Shown piece after piece: positions 22,730-34,737 of a DNA stretch of 64,000 nt. Where the stretch lies: assembly GCA_035236585.1 (NCBI GenBank), contig CP141139.1, forward strand, positions 16,384,990 through 16,448,989. The letters are read 5' to 3'. The translations under genes were made by a program, and so were the position numbers. Position 1 is the first letter of the stretch. Each line of letters begins with the position of its first letter. The notes beneath the pieces were generated by a model. It was given only the letters and a program-made list of their open reading frames with translations, made no database searches and was not told the DNA's origin. The stretch is from Warburgia ugandensis. Taxonomy: Eukaryota; Streptophyta; Magnoliopsida; Canellales; Canellaceae.

Positions 22730-22892
22730 TTATTAAAGTCATTTGTATGGAAACAACTTTAAAAGTATTTACATTTAAAGTCATTTTCATAAAAATGACT
22801 TTAAAAGTGTATACATTTAAAGTTGTTTTTATGAAAATGAATTTAAATGTATGAAAGTTTAAAGTCATTTTTCTACAAACGCTTCAATTGTA
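22730..22892 (+). repeat. Internal AAGTC(A/G)TTT repeat cluster
   Basis: Six or so copies of TTTAAAGTCATTTTTATGAAAATGACTTTAAAAG-type palindromes, between leader and coding exons of the TNP2 gene. A matching but smaller cluster exists at 59050-59150. This is interior placement, away from the termini. Confidence 0.75.
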
Positions 22893-23349
22893 CTTCTGTT
22901 TTAAGAATTATTTCGTCGACTTTCCCCGTGCCTTTTCGTTCTGTGTTTATTATCTGTGCAAAAAATAACTAGACTTCTGTTTCCCTACTCTGAACCAAAT
23001 CCTACCTGTGAATTAGAATTACATTCATAAATTTAGGGTCAATATTTATTTTTGAGTATTGGTTAGTATCTCTATGTTTATCTCATATATCTTATGCATA
23101 TTTGAAGAATTTTTACAAGGTTGTGGGTTAGAAATTGTTCTTTTGAAAGTTGATTTCATTCATGAATGTGTTTGTCATAATTTGCTTCTTTTTTTTTTTT
23201 GTTAATTAAAATTTTCTATGTAATGTAGTTATTTTGAAAACTTCTAATTCATGTATATCTAATGTTTGATAAAATTCCTAACCTAATCTTTTCATATCTT
23301 GCAAGTCTCCACACAAATTTGCTTCTATTTCTTGTGATAATGCACAAAT

Positions 23350-25935
23350 ATGCTTAGATGACTATGACAAGAACATCAAAAGAATATTAGGAGGGTACAT
23401 CAAATTTCATAGAGTTTGCACTTAGGGAAAGTGTTGATCGTAATCGCATTTGTTGTCCATGCTCAAAGTGTGGAAACTTGAAAAAAGTAACTATAGGGGT
23501 ATTAAGTGAACACTTGTGCTTTAATGGAATCGATGAAAGCTACCACCCATGGATTTGGCATGGAGAAGAACTTCTACACAGGCCCATGACAAGGCCTAGA
23601 ATATATGATTAAGACATTGTAGGAAGTGTTGGAGATAGTAGTACAGCTATACCAATGTTTCAAGATGCATATGATGAGTTCCAAGATGACCTTGAACAAT
23701 TTCATGCTACATTAGAGGAAGTTGATGAGCCATTGTACCATGAGTGTAAAGATTATACCAAGCTGTTTGTAATGGTAGAACTTTATAACATGAAATCAAG
23801 ATTTGGTTTTTCAAATTAAGGTTTTATAAATGTCATAAAAGTAGTGGGTAAGATGCTACTGAAGGAGTATAAATTGTCGAGGTCCACATGGGAGGTAAAG
23901 AAAACCGTGACTGGACTAGGGTTGAAGTATTAGAAGATACATATGTGTCATAATGATTACATCTTGTGTAGGAAAGAGCATAAGGATAAAACTACATGCC
24001 CAACTTGTGGATAGCCAAAATGGAAGTTAAAGAATAATTCAACTGAGATACGTTCCTGCGAAGGTTCTATGGTACTTCCCCCTTATTCCAAGGTTCAAAA
24101 GAATGTTTCGTATAATAGAAATAGTAAAGAAATTAGTGTGAATTCCAATGACAGAGTAGCTGATAGCTTTTCACTCCATCCAACAGATAGCCCAGCATGG
24201 AAACTCATAGACTTCACGTGGCCTAATTTTGGCAAAGAATCTAGAAACCTATGACTTGCATTACTTGTAGATGGGTTGTTAGCCTGTTATATTAGTTTGT
24301 TACAACCCTCCGCCATCTTTATGTATGAAGAGGAAGTTCATGATGCTAACTATGTTGATATCATGTCCAAAGAAACTAGGGAATGACATTTACGTGTACT
24401 TGTCTCCCTTGATCGATGATCTTAAGACATTATGGGATGTAGGCGTTGAAGCATACGACACATATAGGAAAGAGTCACACCCTAAAGGCCATATTGTTGG
24501 GGACAATAAGTAACTTCCTTGCATATGGTAATTTGTCTGGATGCATTGTGAAGGGATACAATGCTTGTCCTATTTGTAGTGATCAAACATGTGCTATACG
24601 ACTTCAACATGGTAGGAAAATGACATTCCTTGAGCACAAAAGATGGTAATGCAGAGACCATCCATATTGTTTTAAGAAGGGAGAATTTAATAGGAGTGTA
24701 GAAATAAGGACACCTCCAAAGATGTTGATAGGATGTCAGGTATTGGAGCAAATTAAAAATATTAATGTCTTGTGAGAAAAGAATGCAAAGAAATTAAGTA
24801 AATGTGCAGGTGAAAGTAATTGTAGAAGTTGTTGGAAGAAGAAATCAATATTTTTCGTTTGCCATACTGAAAATCACTACATATGCACCATGTTTTTTAT
24901 GTCATGCACATTGAGAAGAATGTGCTTGAAAGCTTGACCTGTACCTTGCATAATATCCCAAGAAAAACAAAGGATATACTTACAGTTCAAATGAATCTTA
25001 TGAACATAGGTTTGAAGAGTAGGTTGCACCCCAAGGAAAGGGGTAGTCGAGGAACATGATTGCCTAAGGCAAATTATACTTTCGATAGAGAAGAGAGGAG
25101 AATAATGTATAAAACCTTGTTTGAGCTCAGTCCCAGATGGTTACTCTTCAAACTTAAAAACTTTGTTTGCTTGGAAAAGCTAAAATTGTTGAAGATGAAG
25201 TCCCACGATTGTCATACATTGATGCAACAACTACTACCAGTAGCAATACATTCTGTGTTACCATACAAAGTTAGCTATTACAAAATTCTACTTCTTTAAT
25301 GCTTTATGCAAAAAGGTGGTTGATGTTTCACAAGTACAAGAAATTCAAGGTCATCTAGTGACAACTTTATATGAGCTTGAGACAATCTTCCCACTATCCT
25401 TCTTTGACATCATGGTACACTTAACAAATAACCTCATTGATGAGGTTAGACTTAGTGGGCCAGTTTACTTGTGATGAATGTATCTGTTTGAGAGGTACAT
25501 GAAAATTTTAAAAGGGTATGTATGTAATCACAACCTACCAAAGGGGTGTATAGCTGAATTTTATATTGTAGAGGACCACTGGAGTTTTGCACAGAGTACC
25601 TAGCAGGAGTGGATACCATTGGAATCTTAAGAAAGAAACAATCCGTTGCATTTTATGATCCAAAGGTTGGCAAACCTCAAGTGGTCGTGTATTGAATGTT
25701 GACTATAAAGAATGAGACCAGGCACATCTTTATGTCTTCTAAAATGTTGATGAAGTCAAACCTTAAATTGAGTAAGTTGATCATGCACTTATGTAAAATA
25801 TAATTGCTGATGGTTAATTCTATTTTCCATGATTACTCTATTAATTTGTGTGTGTGTGTGTGTGTATGTGCAGTGAACACACAGATGTACTCAAGGCAAA
25901 GAATCCAAGTTACATAAAGAAACAGAAGTGGCTAC
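23350..25935 (+). pseudogene. Outer CACTA TNP2-type transposase, broken
   Basis: Matches the inverted copy at 55299-58609 domain by domain. It holds the N-terminal transposase-associated zinc region (about 23390-23600, with CPCSKC-like and SYHPWIWHGEEL), then the Transposase_21/TNP2 core (24069-24650, with NDRVADSFSLHPTDSPAWKL, IYVYLSPLIDDLKTLWDVGV), then DUF4218 (about 24985-25560). TNP2-type proteins cut the CACTA ends. Numerous stops and frameshifts separate the frames. Coding similarity ends abruptly at 25935 in the sequence after AAGTGGCTACA; the DUF4216 exon present in the inverted copy is missing, replaced by a retroelement. Confidence 0.85.
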
Positions 25936-26958
25936 ACCAAAACTTCTCAACACCGGCATTTGTTTCCAGCTCAGTCCCTAGTTGATCTCTGTACTTTGGC
26001 GTCTACCTTCCACCATTGTCTTCCACATCTCCAGCCATCTCAGGGGAGAACACCCAGATTGGGTTTTTCCTCTTTCATTCCTTTTCTTCTCCTTTCCCCC
26101 ACTTCTCTTCTCCCTTCTTCTTCCTCCTCCCCTATCTCCTCCTCCAACACCCTCCTCCATTGGATTTCCCTCTTCTTGTTTCCTTTTTCATTTTAAGCAG
26201 GGTTTTTCTTTAATTCTAAGTCTGCCCTTTGCTTATTAATTAAAATTCCATTTTAGTCCCTGATTTAATTCCTTATGTGTCCTCTTTTTAATTCCTTTTG
26301 TGTCCCTATCTATTCCAGTTCTGTTTTATCTTTATTTTGCTTATCCAAGAACTGTCCAATCCAAATCAGATCAATTAAGATTTAACCCAATCAACGAGTT
26401 AGCCTTAACCATCAAGAACTCTCTGTTTATCCACTATTTTATGTCATATTTTCAATTAACTTTCAGATTTCATTCTTAGAACATCCTTGACCTTAATTAA
26501 TGTCTTTGATCTTTAATCTGAAATCCATAAAGTGATTTAGACCATCCAAATCCAAAAATTACCATTTACTTCAGATCTTTGAGATTTTTGGGAATTTGAA
26601 CCATCCAATTAGCAGATCTTTAATCAAGGACATGATGAAGTCATTTATGAAGGCTAATCAACTCCAAGAATAGCAGATTTGAAGAAATTGATAGTCATTA
26701 AGCTAGGGAAGTAGTTTTTCATGTTATTTGCTTTATTTTCTTTCTTTTTTAATTGAAAATTTTATAATTTTGAGCAGTTGAATAACTCTAAACTCTGATT
26801 CTAATTTTAATTTTAATAATTTTAGTAATTTATTTTTAATTTTGGTAATTAAATTTTATTTAAACTCCCACTTTTTAAGCCAAATCCCCATGAGATTGAC
26901 CTGTGCTTGCATTAGTTATACCATAATAGCAAGTGCACTTGCAGTAAAACATTCACCA
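25936..26958 (+). repeat. Partial 5' LTR of gag-only element
   Basis: About 760 bp match 35947-36697 (for example ACCTTCCACCATTGTCTTCCACATCTCCAGCCATCTCAGGGGAG), followed by a further 260 bp ending GCAAGTGCACTTGCAGTAAAACATTCACCA. The end resembles the LTR end of the second element at 60825. The upstream part is missing at the junction with CACTA sequence. Confidence 0.8.
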
Positions 26959-26964
26959 AGTTTT

Positions 26965-26983
26965 TGGGGCCATTGCCGAGGAC
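26965..26983 (+). other. Primer-binding site (tRNA-Asp type)
   Basis: TGGGGCCATTGCCGAGGAC, a slightly altered form of the TGGCGCCGTTGCCGGGGA site used by plant Tat and Athila elements, located just after the LTR end. Confidence 0.8.
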
Positions 26984-28137
26984 CCCCAATAAAGTTTTTA
27001 TAAAATTTAATTAAAACACCAAAAAAATATAGAAAAATAAAAAAAATTTTAAGAATTGCATTTTTTACATTTCAGCCATTTTTAGGTTTTTATTTTATTT
27101 TATTTTCTTAGTGTATAATCGCCTTGTTTCTTGAATTTGGTACATATTTCTATCTTTCTTTTTCAGGAAATTGAAAAGTGAATTTTCATCAAAATAGAAA
27201 TTTCCCTGCTTTCCTAGAATAGAATTTTCTTTTTCTTTTGAGTGAATCTTGTAGTGAGGATGTTTGTAATTTGCAATTTTCATCTCATATTTTAAAGGGT
27301 TGTATAATACAGGACAAGTGTGGGATAAGGTGGCCCACACTTGATCTTCATCAGAAAACCCACTGTAAGTTTTCCTCATTTATTTCCTAAATTAGGGTTT
27401 GTATTTGCATTGGTTGGTAGTATAGTTGCAAGTAGAAAGCATCTTTGATAATTGTTGCATTTTAAAGATTTTTCATTAGTTTATTATTTTTAATTGCATT
27501 CATAGGGCACGTTTAATGCTTTAAGGTGATTTATATGTTGATCGAATTACCATAGAGTATGGAAATTAATTAGTAAGGGCACTCTATTCCCATAAGATGA
27601 AGGGTGGATTTCATTACCACTCCTTGACCCACATAGGATAATCACCTCATGCGCGTAACCCTACCTTTCAAATTAACTTAAAATCAATTAGAAGAAACCT
27701 ATAGGTGCATCACATGCTCGTAGGACCCTCTTACTAAGATGTCATCTATTGTCAATCTAATGGCTTCTGAGCATTTTGGTTGTAGTAGGTGTTTTAAAAT
27801 CCAAGTGATTTTTTAACACCTTTTGTTGATGCTTGTTGAGGTCTAAACGCCTCCTTACATGAGGATTGGATTAATCACCTTAGTGCAGAACTTAACTAGT
27901 AAGTAATAGTCAAATCTAAAAGAGAGGAGGAGCACTAGATTAGTCTGATCTAAAAGCATTGTCCTCACACAAATTTAAGAAAGTCAAAATATTGCTACTT
28001 ATTAACCTAAGGATTATTTGATTGTGCCCTTTGTTTCTGCATCATTCTAGGAAGCTAGGTTGCATCATTTAGGTTAGTTCCCCTCCCCCCCCCCAAAAAA
28101 AAAAAAAAAGAGAAAGAGACATGATTAGTTACATTCA

Positions 28138-31100
28138 ATGAATAATCTAAATACTGATCAAAAGGGTAATTTATACCTCAGCATTAATAAAGAAGATATT
28201 TCACCATGGAGAAACAACCCTCTCTTTAATGATGATGAACCACCTTTCATCTTGGATAATGATGTTGTTTCCTCATGGATAAGCAATCCTCTCTTTGATT
28301 GTAACACCCCGGATTTTTAAGACAAATTTATATATATATATATAATAATGGCATTTTAAATAAGAGCATTTGGGATCCCATGAGAAAAGATTTATTTAAC
28401 ATTTTACTAACCTATCTTAAAAACTCCGGGTGTTAATTTTCCTTTCACAAAATGGCATACATGTAATTTAAACATAAATAAATAATCCGCGTATAAATCA
28501 ACATCAAATAAATAAGCGCCTTTATTTTAAATCAAATAAACGTCCAAAAGACAATAATAATATGGCCCAGGGTCTATCCATCATAACATCCCATATAAAT
28601 GTCAAATATATGTCCAAAGATCTAAATCACATCCAAATATAAAGTATGCAGTCCATAATAAAAATCCAAATGATAATCCTGTTTAATGACTCACATCACT
28701 GTCTAATACTATAGAAAAATGGTCTTCAGCAGCTCTCACGGCTTCTCAACAGCCTTGCCTTTCTTGTTATCGCGCTCGAGATCTAAGGCATTGCAAAACA
28801 AATCAATGCCTCAGCAAGCTATCGCTTGTGTAGGTACATAGACAATTAATGTAATAAATGCAAGAAATAATGAACAGCATTGATGAAAAGTCTAACATTT
28901 ATGGAAATAGTGATATCATAATGCCATGTTCAAATAAATGCCAATTTATTTCAAATGCTAAAACATGAAGTTCACTGAGTTAAAACATGACATGAATCAA
29001 TAACATGGAGCATACAACAAGAATAAGGGCACCCTAAGGTAATGGGTCCCACCACATCGCACTAACATCCCTGATCAGGAATACACATAGTCAACCTCTG
29101 AGTGTCGTCACACCCAGGCATACCATCCATAACCATGCTCATCATACATGCACACATAACAAGAATATGGGCCATCATGCCGCAGCAACCCTCCATGGGT
29201 ATCAACCACCGCCGCTCTCCGTCGACACCATAACGGGAGACTTAACGTCTGTCCCCATGGAAAGGCTCAGGCCGGTAGTGTGGACTATCCATGTTACCAA
29301 ACCCCTACCGAATGCCATCTATGGGCAGGTGTCTATCATATCACAAACTCATCACATCATAATCTCGGAAGGTGGGTGGCCGGCCCTATCCCTCCTAGCA
29401 TGACGCCCACCGGGCGAGAGCACCCGTCATCAAATATAAAACACGAAAATCATATGTATATGCTAAAACTCAAGAGCACTTATAGCTTAAAATCCCCAAG
29501 ACATGCCCCTCATCCTGGGGTTAGCCTATAAAAGGACCAGCTACTAAGCCTCTATACTCATTTCCATGTAAATCCATGCATTTTCTATATATATAATAAG
29601 AAATAAATCTCTAATTAAGCATAACTAATTAACATCATGCTTGTAAAAGCATTTTAAATAAGTTTATTCAGTAAAAGAATTCAATTTGGAATAACCATCC
29701 TGTACGCAATGTCGCATGAAATCCATGGTAAATAAAAATCGCAATTTAAAACACAATCACACATGATGCTATTGTTTAAACATGGTTTAAAATCAAGGCA
29801 AAACATTAGTTGTCGTCACCTACCTCAGTGTGAGATCACTAGCTTGCTAATAACTCCCTTTAATTGGTATATTCAAGTGCACCTGTACATGTCACATCAC
29901 TATTTTAAAATTTTTCTAAATAAAAAGTGGTCATTTATAAGTTTTTAAGTTAAAACTAGGTCCGCGTCGTCAATACGGTCACAACGCCTCTTCCGGATCG
30001 TGATTTGGACCTCTCTAGCTCCCAAAAATCAAGTTTTAGTGAAAACTACGCTAAAATGGGGCCTGCCGGACCACCATAAGGTGGTTTAAACCGGCGGCAC
30101 CCTTTTCCACCGGTTTACACCGACGTACACGGACGCACGCCGACGCAGACATCGTACGGGGCGCGCGCCGTGCGTCTTCGGCGCCGTGCGTCACGATCGC
30201 CAGGACGCGCAGCGTCCCTGCCCCACAGCGCCCGCCAATCTGCAGGGCATCCGCGTGCGCGCGTCGCCGTGCACGCGTGCGACGCCGACGTCACCCGACG
30301 TCATCCCCTGCGCGTCCCGCTGTGCGTCCTGGCGTCAGCGCCAAAGCGCCGACGCCGTTGACGACGCCGGAGAAGACGACCGGATTCCGGTCGCCTCCGG
30401 CGGAGCTACAGAGCTCCGTTTTGCGTGATTTTTGCGCCATTTTCTTCAGAATTCTCTCTAGAATACATTTATGCCTTCCTTTTGCACTGATTTTTCCAAA
30501 AACCATGGTTTTTAAATGATTTTTCTCAAGTTCCTAAAAACATCCCTAGGTATTGGTTTTTGAGTTTTCTAGAGAATTCCACCGTTGGATCACTCCCAAA
30601 TTTAAAGGGTATGCTCTGGGGTCTCTTGTGCACTAGTTGGACGGTGAGATTTTCAAAAGGATAAGGTTTGATCCATGAAATCACGCTCCAACAGTAGCGT
30701 GCACAAAGCCCCCAAAAATCTGATTTTTTTCCTAATATTTAAATACTTTCCTAATTAATTTTCTTATTAATAAATACAGAAAAAACACGGATTTGAGGCT
30801 TACCTTGTGCCTGGTTGGGTTTGCTCGTGTTGCCGGGGCTCCACTCGCCGGAAACTTCAGATTTTTGCAGGTCTAGGGTTTTGCGTAGCATTCATGGAAA
30901 ACGCTCAAAGTGGAGCGTTTTGGCTCCTAGAGGAGCATAGATATAGGGTTTTAGAGTCTTTGGGAAGAGAAACTCTTCCCCACACGCCTCTTTCCACGTC
31001 TCTCCGGTGATTTTTCCGGCACTGGTAGAGACGTGTGGAAGACGGGGGTGCCAGTATCAATTTGGACCCCTGTCTAATACGTCTCTACCAAATGACCAAA

Positions 31101-32596
31101 TTGCCCTTCCAACTTTGACGGCTCATAACTCCCTCGTTTGAGCTCCGTTTTTCGCGTTCATGGTGGCGTTGGATTCGTATCGACGAGCACTTCCTAATTA
31201 TTATGTTTTCAAGAAAGAATTTCATCCATAAATTTTTATTTTAATTTATTTAATAATTTCCTATTTTTATCTTAAAAATTAAGGATATTACATTGATGCT
31301 CATGATCCTCCACCTCTATTTAATGATGATGTACATCAATGGAGGAATCATTCTCAACCACATGGAAATAGGAGAAGGGACCAACTCAGTGCACATGAGG
31401 ACAATTGGCATAACCAAAATTTCATGGGAAGACACTAAGAGACTATTTACAACTTAATTATACTAGCACAGTTTCATGTATAATTTTACCGCCAAATGCT
31501 GATATGATTGAATTAAAGGTGGGTGTAATTCAATTACTTACCAAATTCTATGGGTAGGATAGTGAGAGTCCTTACATGCATTTAAAAGAATTTGATGAAG
31601 TTTACATGACTCAACATACACAAAACATCAAATTAAGCATAGTAAGACTCAAACTATTTTCTTTTTCCTTAAAAGAAAAAGTTAAGATGTGGTTTCATTC
31701 ACTATCACCAGGTTCTATATGAACATGGGAAGAAGTGATTAGGAAGTTCTTGAATAAGTTCTTTCTTATACATAAGACAAATGCTCTCCACCGAAATTTA
31801 TTAAATTTTACCTAAATGGATAACAAAACCTTCTATCAATGTTGGGAAAGATTCAAGGAATTGTTGTTAACTTGTCCACGTCATGGATACGAACTTTGAT
31901 GTATCATTAGCTTCTTTTATGAAGGACTTAATTCTGATATGCACCAATTCTTTGAAATTATGTGCAATGAAAATTTCTTAAATAAACAATCTAAAGAGGC
32001 AGAAGAGTATGTGGAATGGCTGGTAGAGAGTGCACAAACTTGGGCTCATTTAGAAAAAGTAGGTTCCCCAAACAAGCCTAAGTCCACCACTACATCAATT
32101 AGGGGAGCAATATATGCTACAACTAAAAAAGATGTCATGAAAATAGCATCCCAAGATATAACAGTTGAGGTCATGGAAAAATGTCCTTCTAAGAAAATCG
32201 AATATGTGTGTGATATTTGTGAAAGTAATACACACCTTACTCAAGAATGTCCTACTGCTCTTGCATTTCAAGATGCGCTCCATGAATAGACACATTCTTA
32301 TAAGCAACATTTTTCCTTATCTTCAGAGACATATAATTTGAAATGGAGTAATCATTCTACTGTCAGAAATGAATATAATGCTAATGTCTCATATAAGGCC
32401 CAACACCAACCCTATCACCAAAAAGGACCACTTGCTCTTGGACCTTACCTTCCTCCACATAAGAGGAAAGTGGAGGATAATTTCCATCAAGTCAAGCAAT
32501 ACCAAGAGAAGAAAATTGCTCAAATTAAAGCCCAATTAAAAGATAACACAAAATCCATAATTGAATTGAAAGACATGATGTCTCAAATGCTGTAGA
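28138..32596 (+). pseudogene. Tat/Athila-type gag, split by solo LTR
   Basis: The N-terminal part (28138-28299, with DEPPFILDNDVVSSW) continues directly at 31298 (HDPPPLFNDDVHQW) once the solo LTR and one TTGAT are ignored. The capsid-like region follows (about 31489-31930, with PYMHLKEFDEVY, KMWFHSLSPGSI, FYQCWERFKELLLTCP), then a CX2CX4HX4C zinc knuckle (32209-32250, CDICESNTHLTQEC) and a lysine/glutamine-rich tail to 32596. Gag would package element RNA. At least one frame change and several stops (for example at 32287) make it inactive. No pol follows. Confidence 0.85.
28300..31292 (-). mobile_element. Solo LTR A2 (2.99 kb)
   Basis: Starts TGTAACACCCCGG, ends AAGGATATTACA, with a perfect TTGAT duplication at 28295-28299 and 31293-31297. 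It is closely similar to 6616-9645 in the same orientation, including the CpG-dense block and the paired hairpins. Its position inside gag shows that it inserted after the host retroelement. No internal domains; likely left by LTR-LTR recombination. Confidence 0.9.
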
Positions 32597-34737
32597 CCAT
32601 TGATAAAGAGGAATGTCCTATTCCTCCAAAAGAAAACCCAGATGATATGGATGTAGTAGGTGAGATTAATTTGTTAGCTACAGACATGGAACAAACAAAA
32701 ACAATTACCATTATTCATAGTGCTAACATAATTGAGAAATCTGGTCCTCAAGGCTGAGGTAGTACTGAAACCTGTTAGAAAAATAAAAAAATTTGTTGAT
32801 AAGGAAAATGTCACACCTACTGAGTAATATGACATTCTTGCTCCATTTCCAAAATAGCTGCATCGAGCTCTGAAAATTTTCTCCAATTAGGAGAAGTAGC
32901 TTAAAGATAAATTTCTATTGCCCTGTAATAAAATGAAAAAAAATTTTAATTGCAAGATAAATTCATTCACTATTCCTTTTCAGAGGCCTATCTAGCTCAT
33001 TTCTATGGAACCCAATGAAGTTTAAAACTTAGTAAATAAATTTCCTTTGAAAAATTTTTGTTTGTAATAATTATTTCCTTTATTTTTTCTTTCTTCTTGT
33101 TTCTTTTCTTTTTAAGAATTTTTTTCTACATCTCTCAATTCTTTGTTATTTTGAATTTCTTAATGCATTATCATCATCCTACTTTTTTAACATTGAGGAC
33201 AATGTTTTTTCACTTAATTTAAAAAAATAAAAAATTACAATAAGAAAAGCAAAGTGAGAATTTTTTAAAAATTTTAGGTCAATTCCTATATTATGATGAG
33301 AATTGGATTTTTTAAAGTATAATCTAGATAACTTCAACCTATTAATGAAACAAAACTTGATTAATTCATCATTTTACTCATTTTCTAAAGTATTCCATAA
33401 ACACAAAGTCCCAAATCACATCTATGCATGTAGTTGCATATAGATAGTCTAGATTGATAAGTAGTTATAACTTAAAGATCTTGAAGAAATTCAGTGAAGA
33501 TCCATAACCTAAGTGAGTTTTAAAGCCATTCATTTCTTTCTGAGAGGTTATAATTGTTCCTAATTTTCTTCAATGTGCTTAAGGAAAATTGATCCCTCCA
33601 ACTCTCAAATTTGGTTAATTACTTGAATTATTAGAATGTTACCTTTAAAGTTCTAAAAGTTTAATTTATTTGATAGATTATATGAAACTTAGAAAATGTT
33701 TAGGCCATCATTGTTGTTAACTTAAAGACATAAAGCCTACCCAAAAGTAATTTTTTACCACTAGTTAGCCAAGTTGAACCTTTTATATAAAGCCTTTTTT
33801 CTTTTGTCACCCAATTTATCCTTTACCCATATTAACCCAGTAATAATATATCCATTACCCATTTTCTTTGAAAAATATGTTAGAGATTAATGAAGAAATA
33901 CCTTTCAGTTGCAATAAAATTAGAAAAGTGAATATCAAGAGAGAAAAAAATTCTTCAAAGTGATTCAAAAGTGTGAAAAAAAAAAGTGAAAAAAAAAGAT
34001 GAAAAAGAAGTGTGAAGAATGCATAGAAAAGTGGAAAAAGAAATATTCACTTCAGTAAAGCAAAGAAGAATTATAAACTTTAGAAGACCTCTATTTATTT
34101 TTAAAAAAACTTTAAATGCCCTTATACCCTTTCTTTGGTAACTTGTCCTAAGCCTACATTTCGTCCCAGTCAAAGACCTATTGATTCTAGGAGAAATATA
34201 GTCTTGATGAGGAAATCAATGGATAGGATTTAAAGAATAGTATTTCTAAAAGTTCAAAGGTAATGGCATCCAGTCTAAAGGGATCAACAATCAAATTCCT
34301 TAGTAACTCCCTTTCTTCATGAGTATATGTGAGATAAATTTATTTTCATTAACTCAGCTCACATATTTAAAAGAGAGATATGATTTGAACCTTTAATCTG
34401 AGAGATCTTATTTATGAGTGTATGTCATTAGTGACGATTGAGGTCAAAACATATTTCAAATGGAGTTCAAAAGTTAGAATTCTACTTAAAGATCAAATAT
34501 TATTCTATGTGTAGATTGTACACTCACACACTCACTCTGAGATCTGAGCTTAGTGGAAATAACTTTAGCATATGGGTAGGGTTTTGAATTCTTTAGTCAT
34601 TTTTATTGGTTTGCTAAAGTTGATGGATTTATTGAAGATAATTCTATAAGGAAAAAAGTGGAGTTGACATGAAAGTAATTTTTCAAATTTGATTTTTTGC
34701 ATGATTTGCTCAAGACTAGCAAAATGTTGGTTAGAGG
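32597..34737 (+). other. Noncoding 3' interior of gag-only element
   Basis: AT-rich sequence between gag and the 3' LTR with no pol-like frame. Its last 1.3-1.6 kb matches the complement of 62696-64000, for example the CAAGACTAGCAAAATGT / CTTGGGACTAGCAAAATGT stretch just before the LTR. It therefore belongs to the element rather than to the host. Confidence 0.75.
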
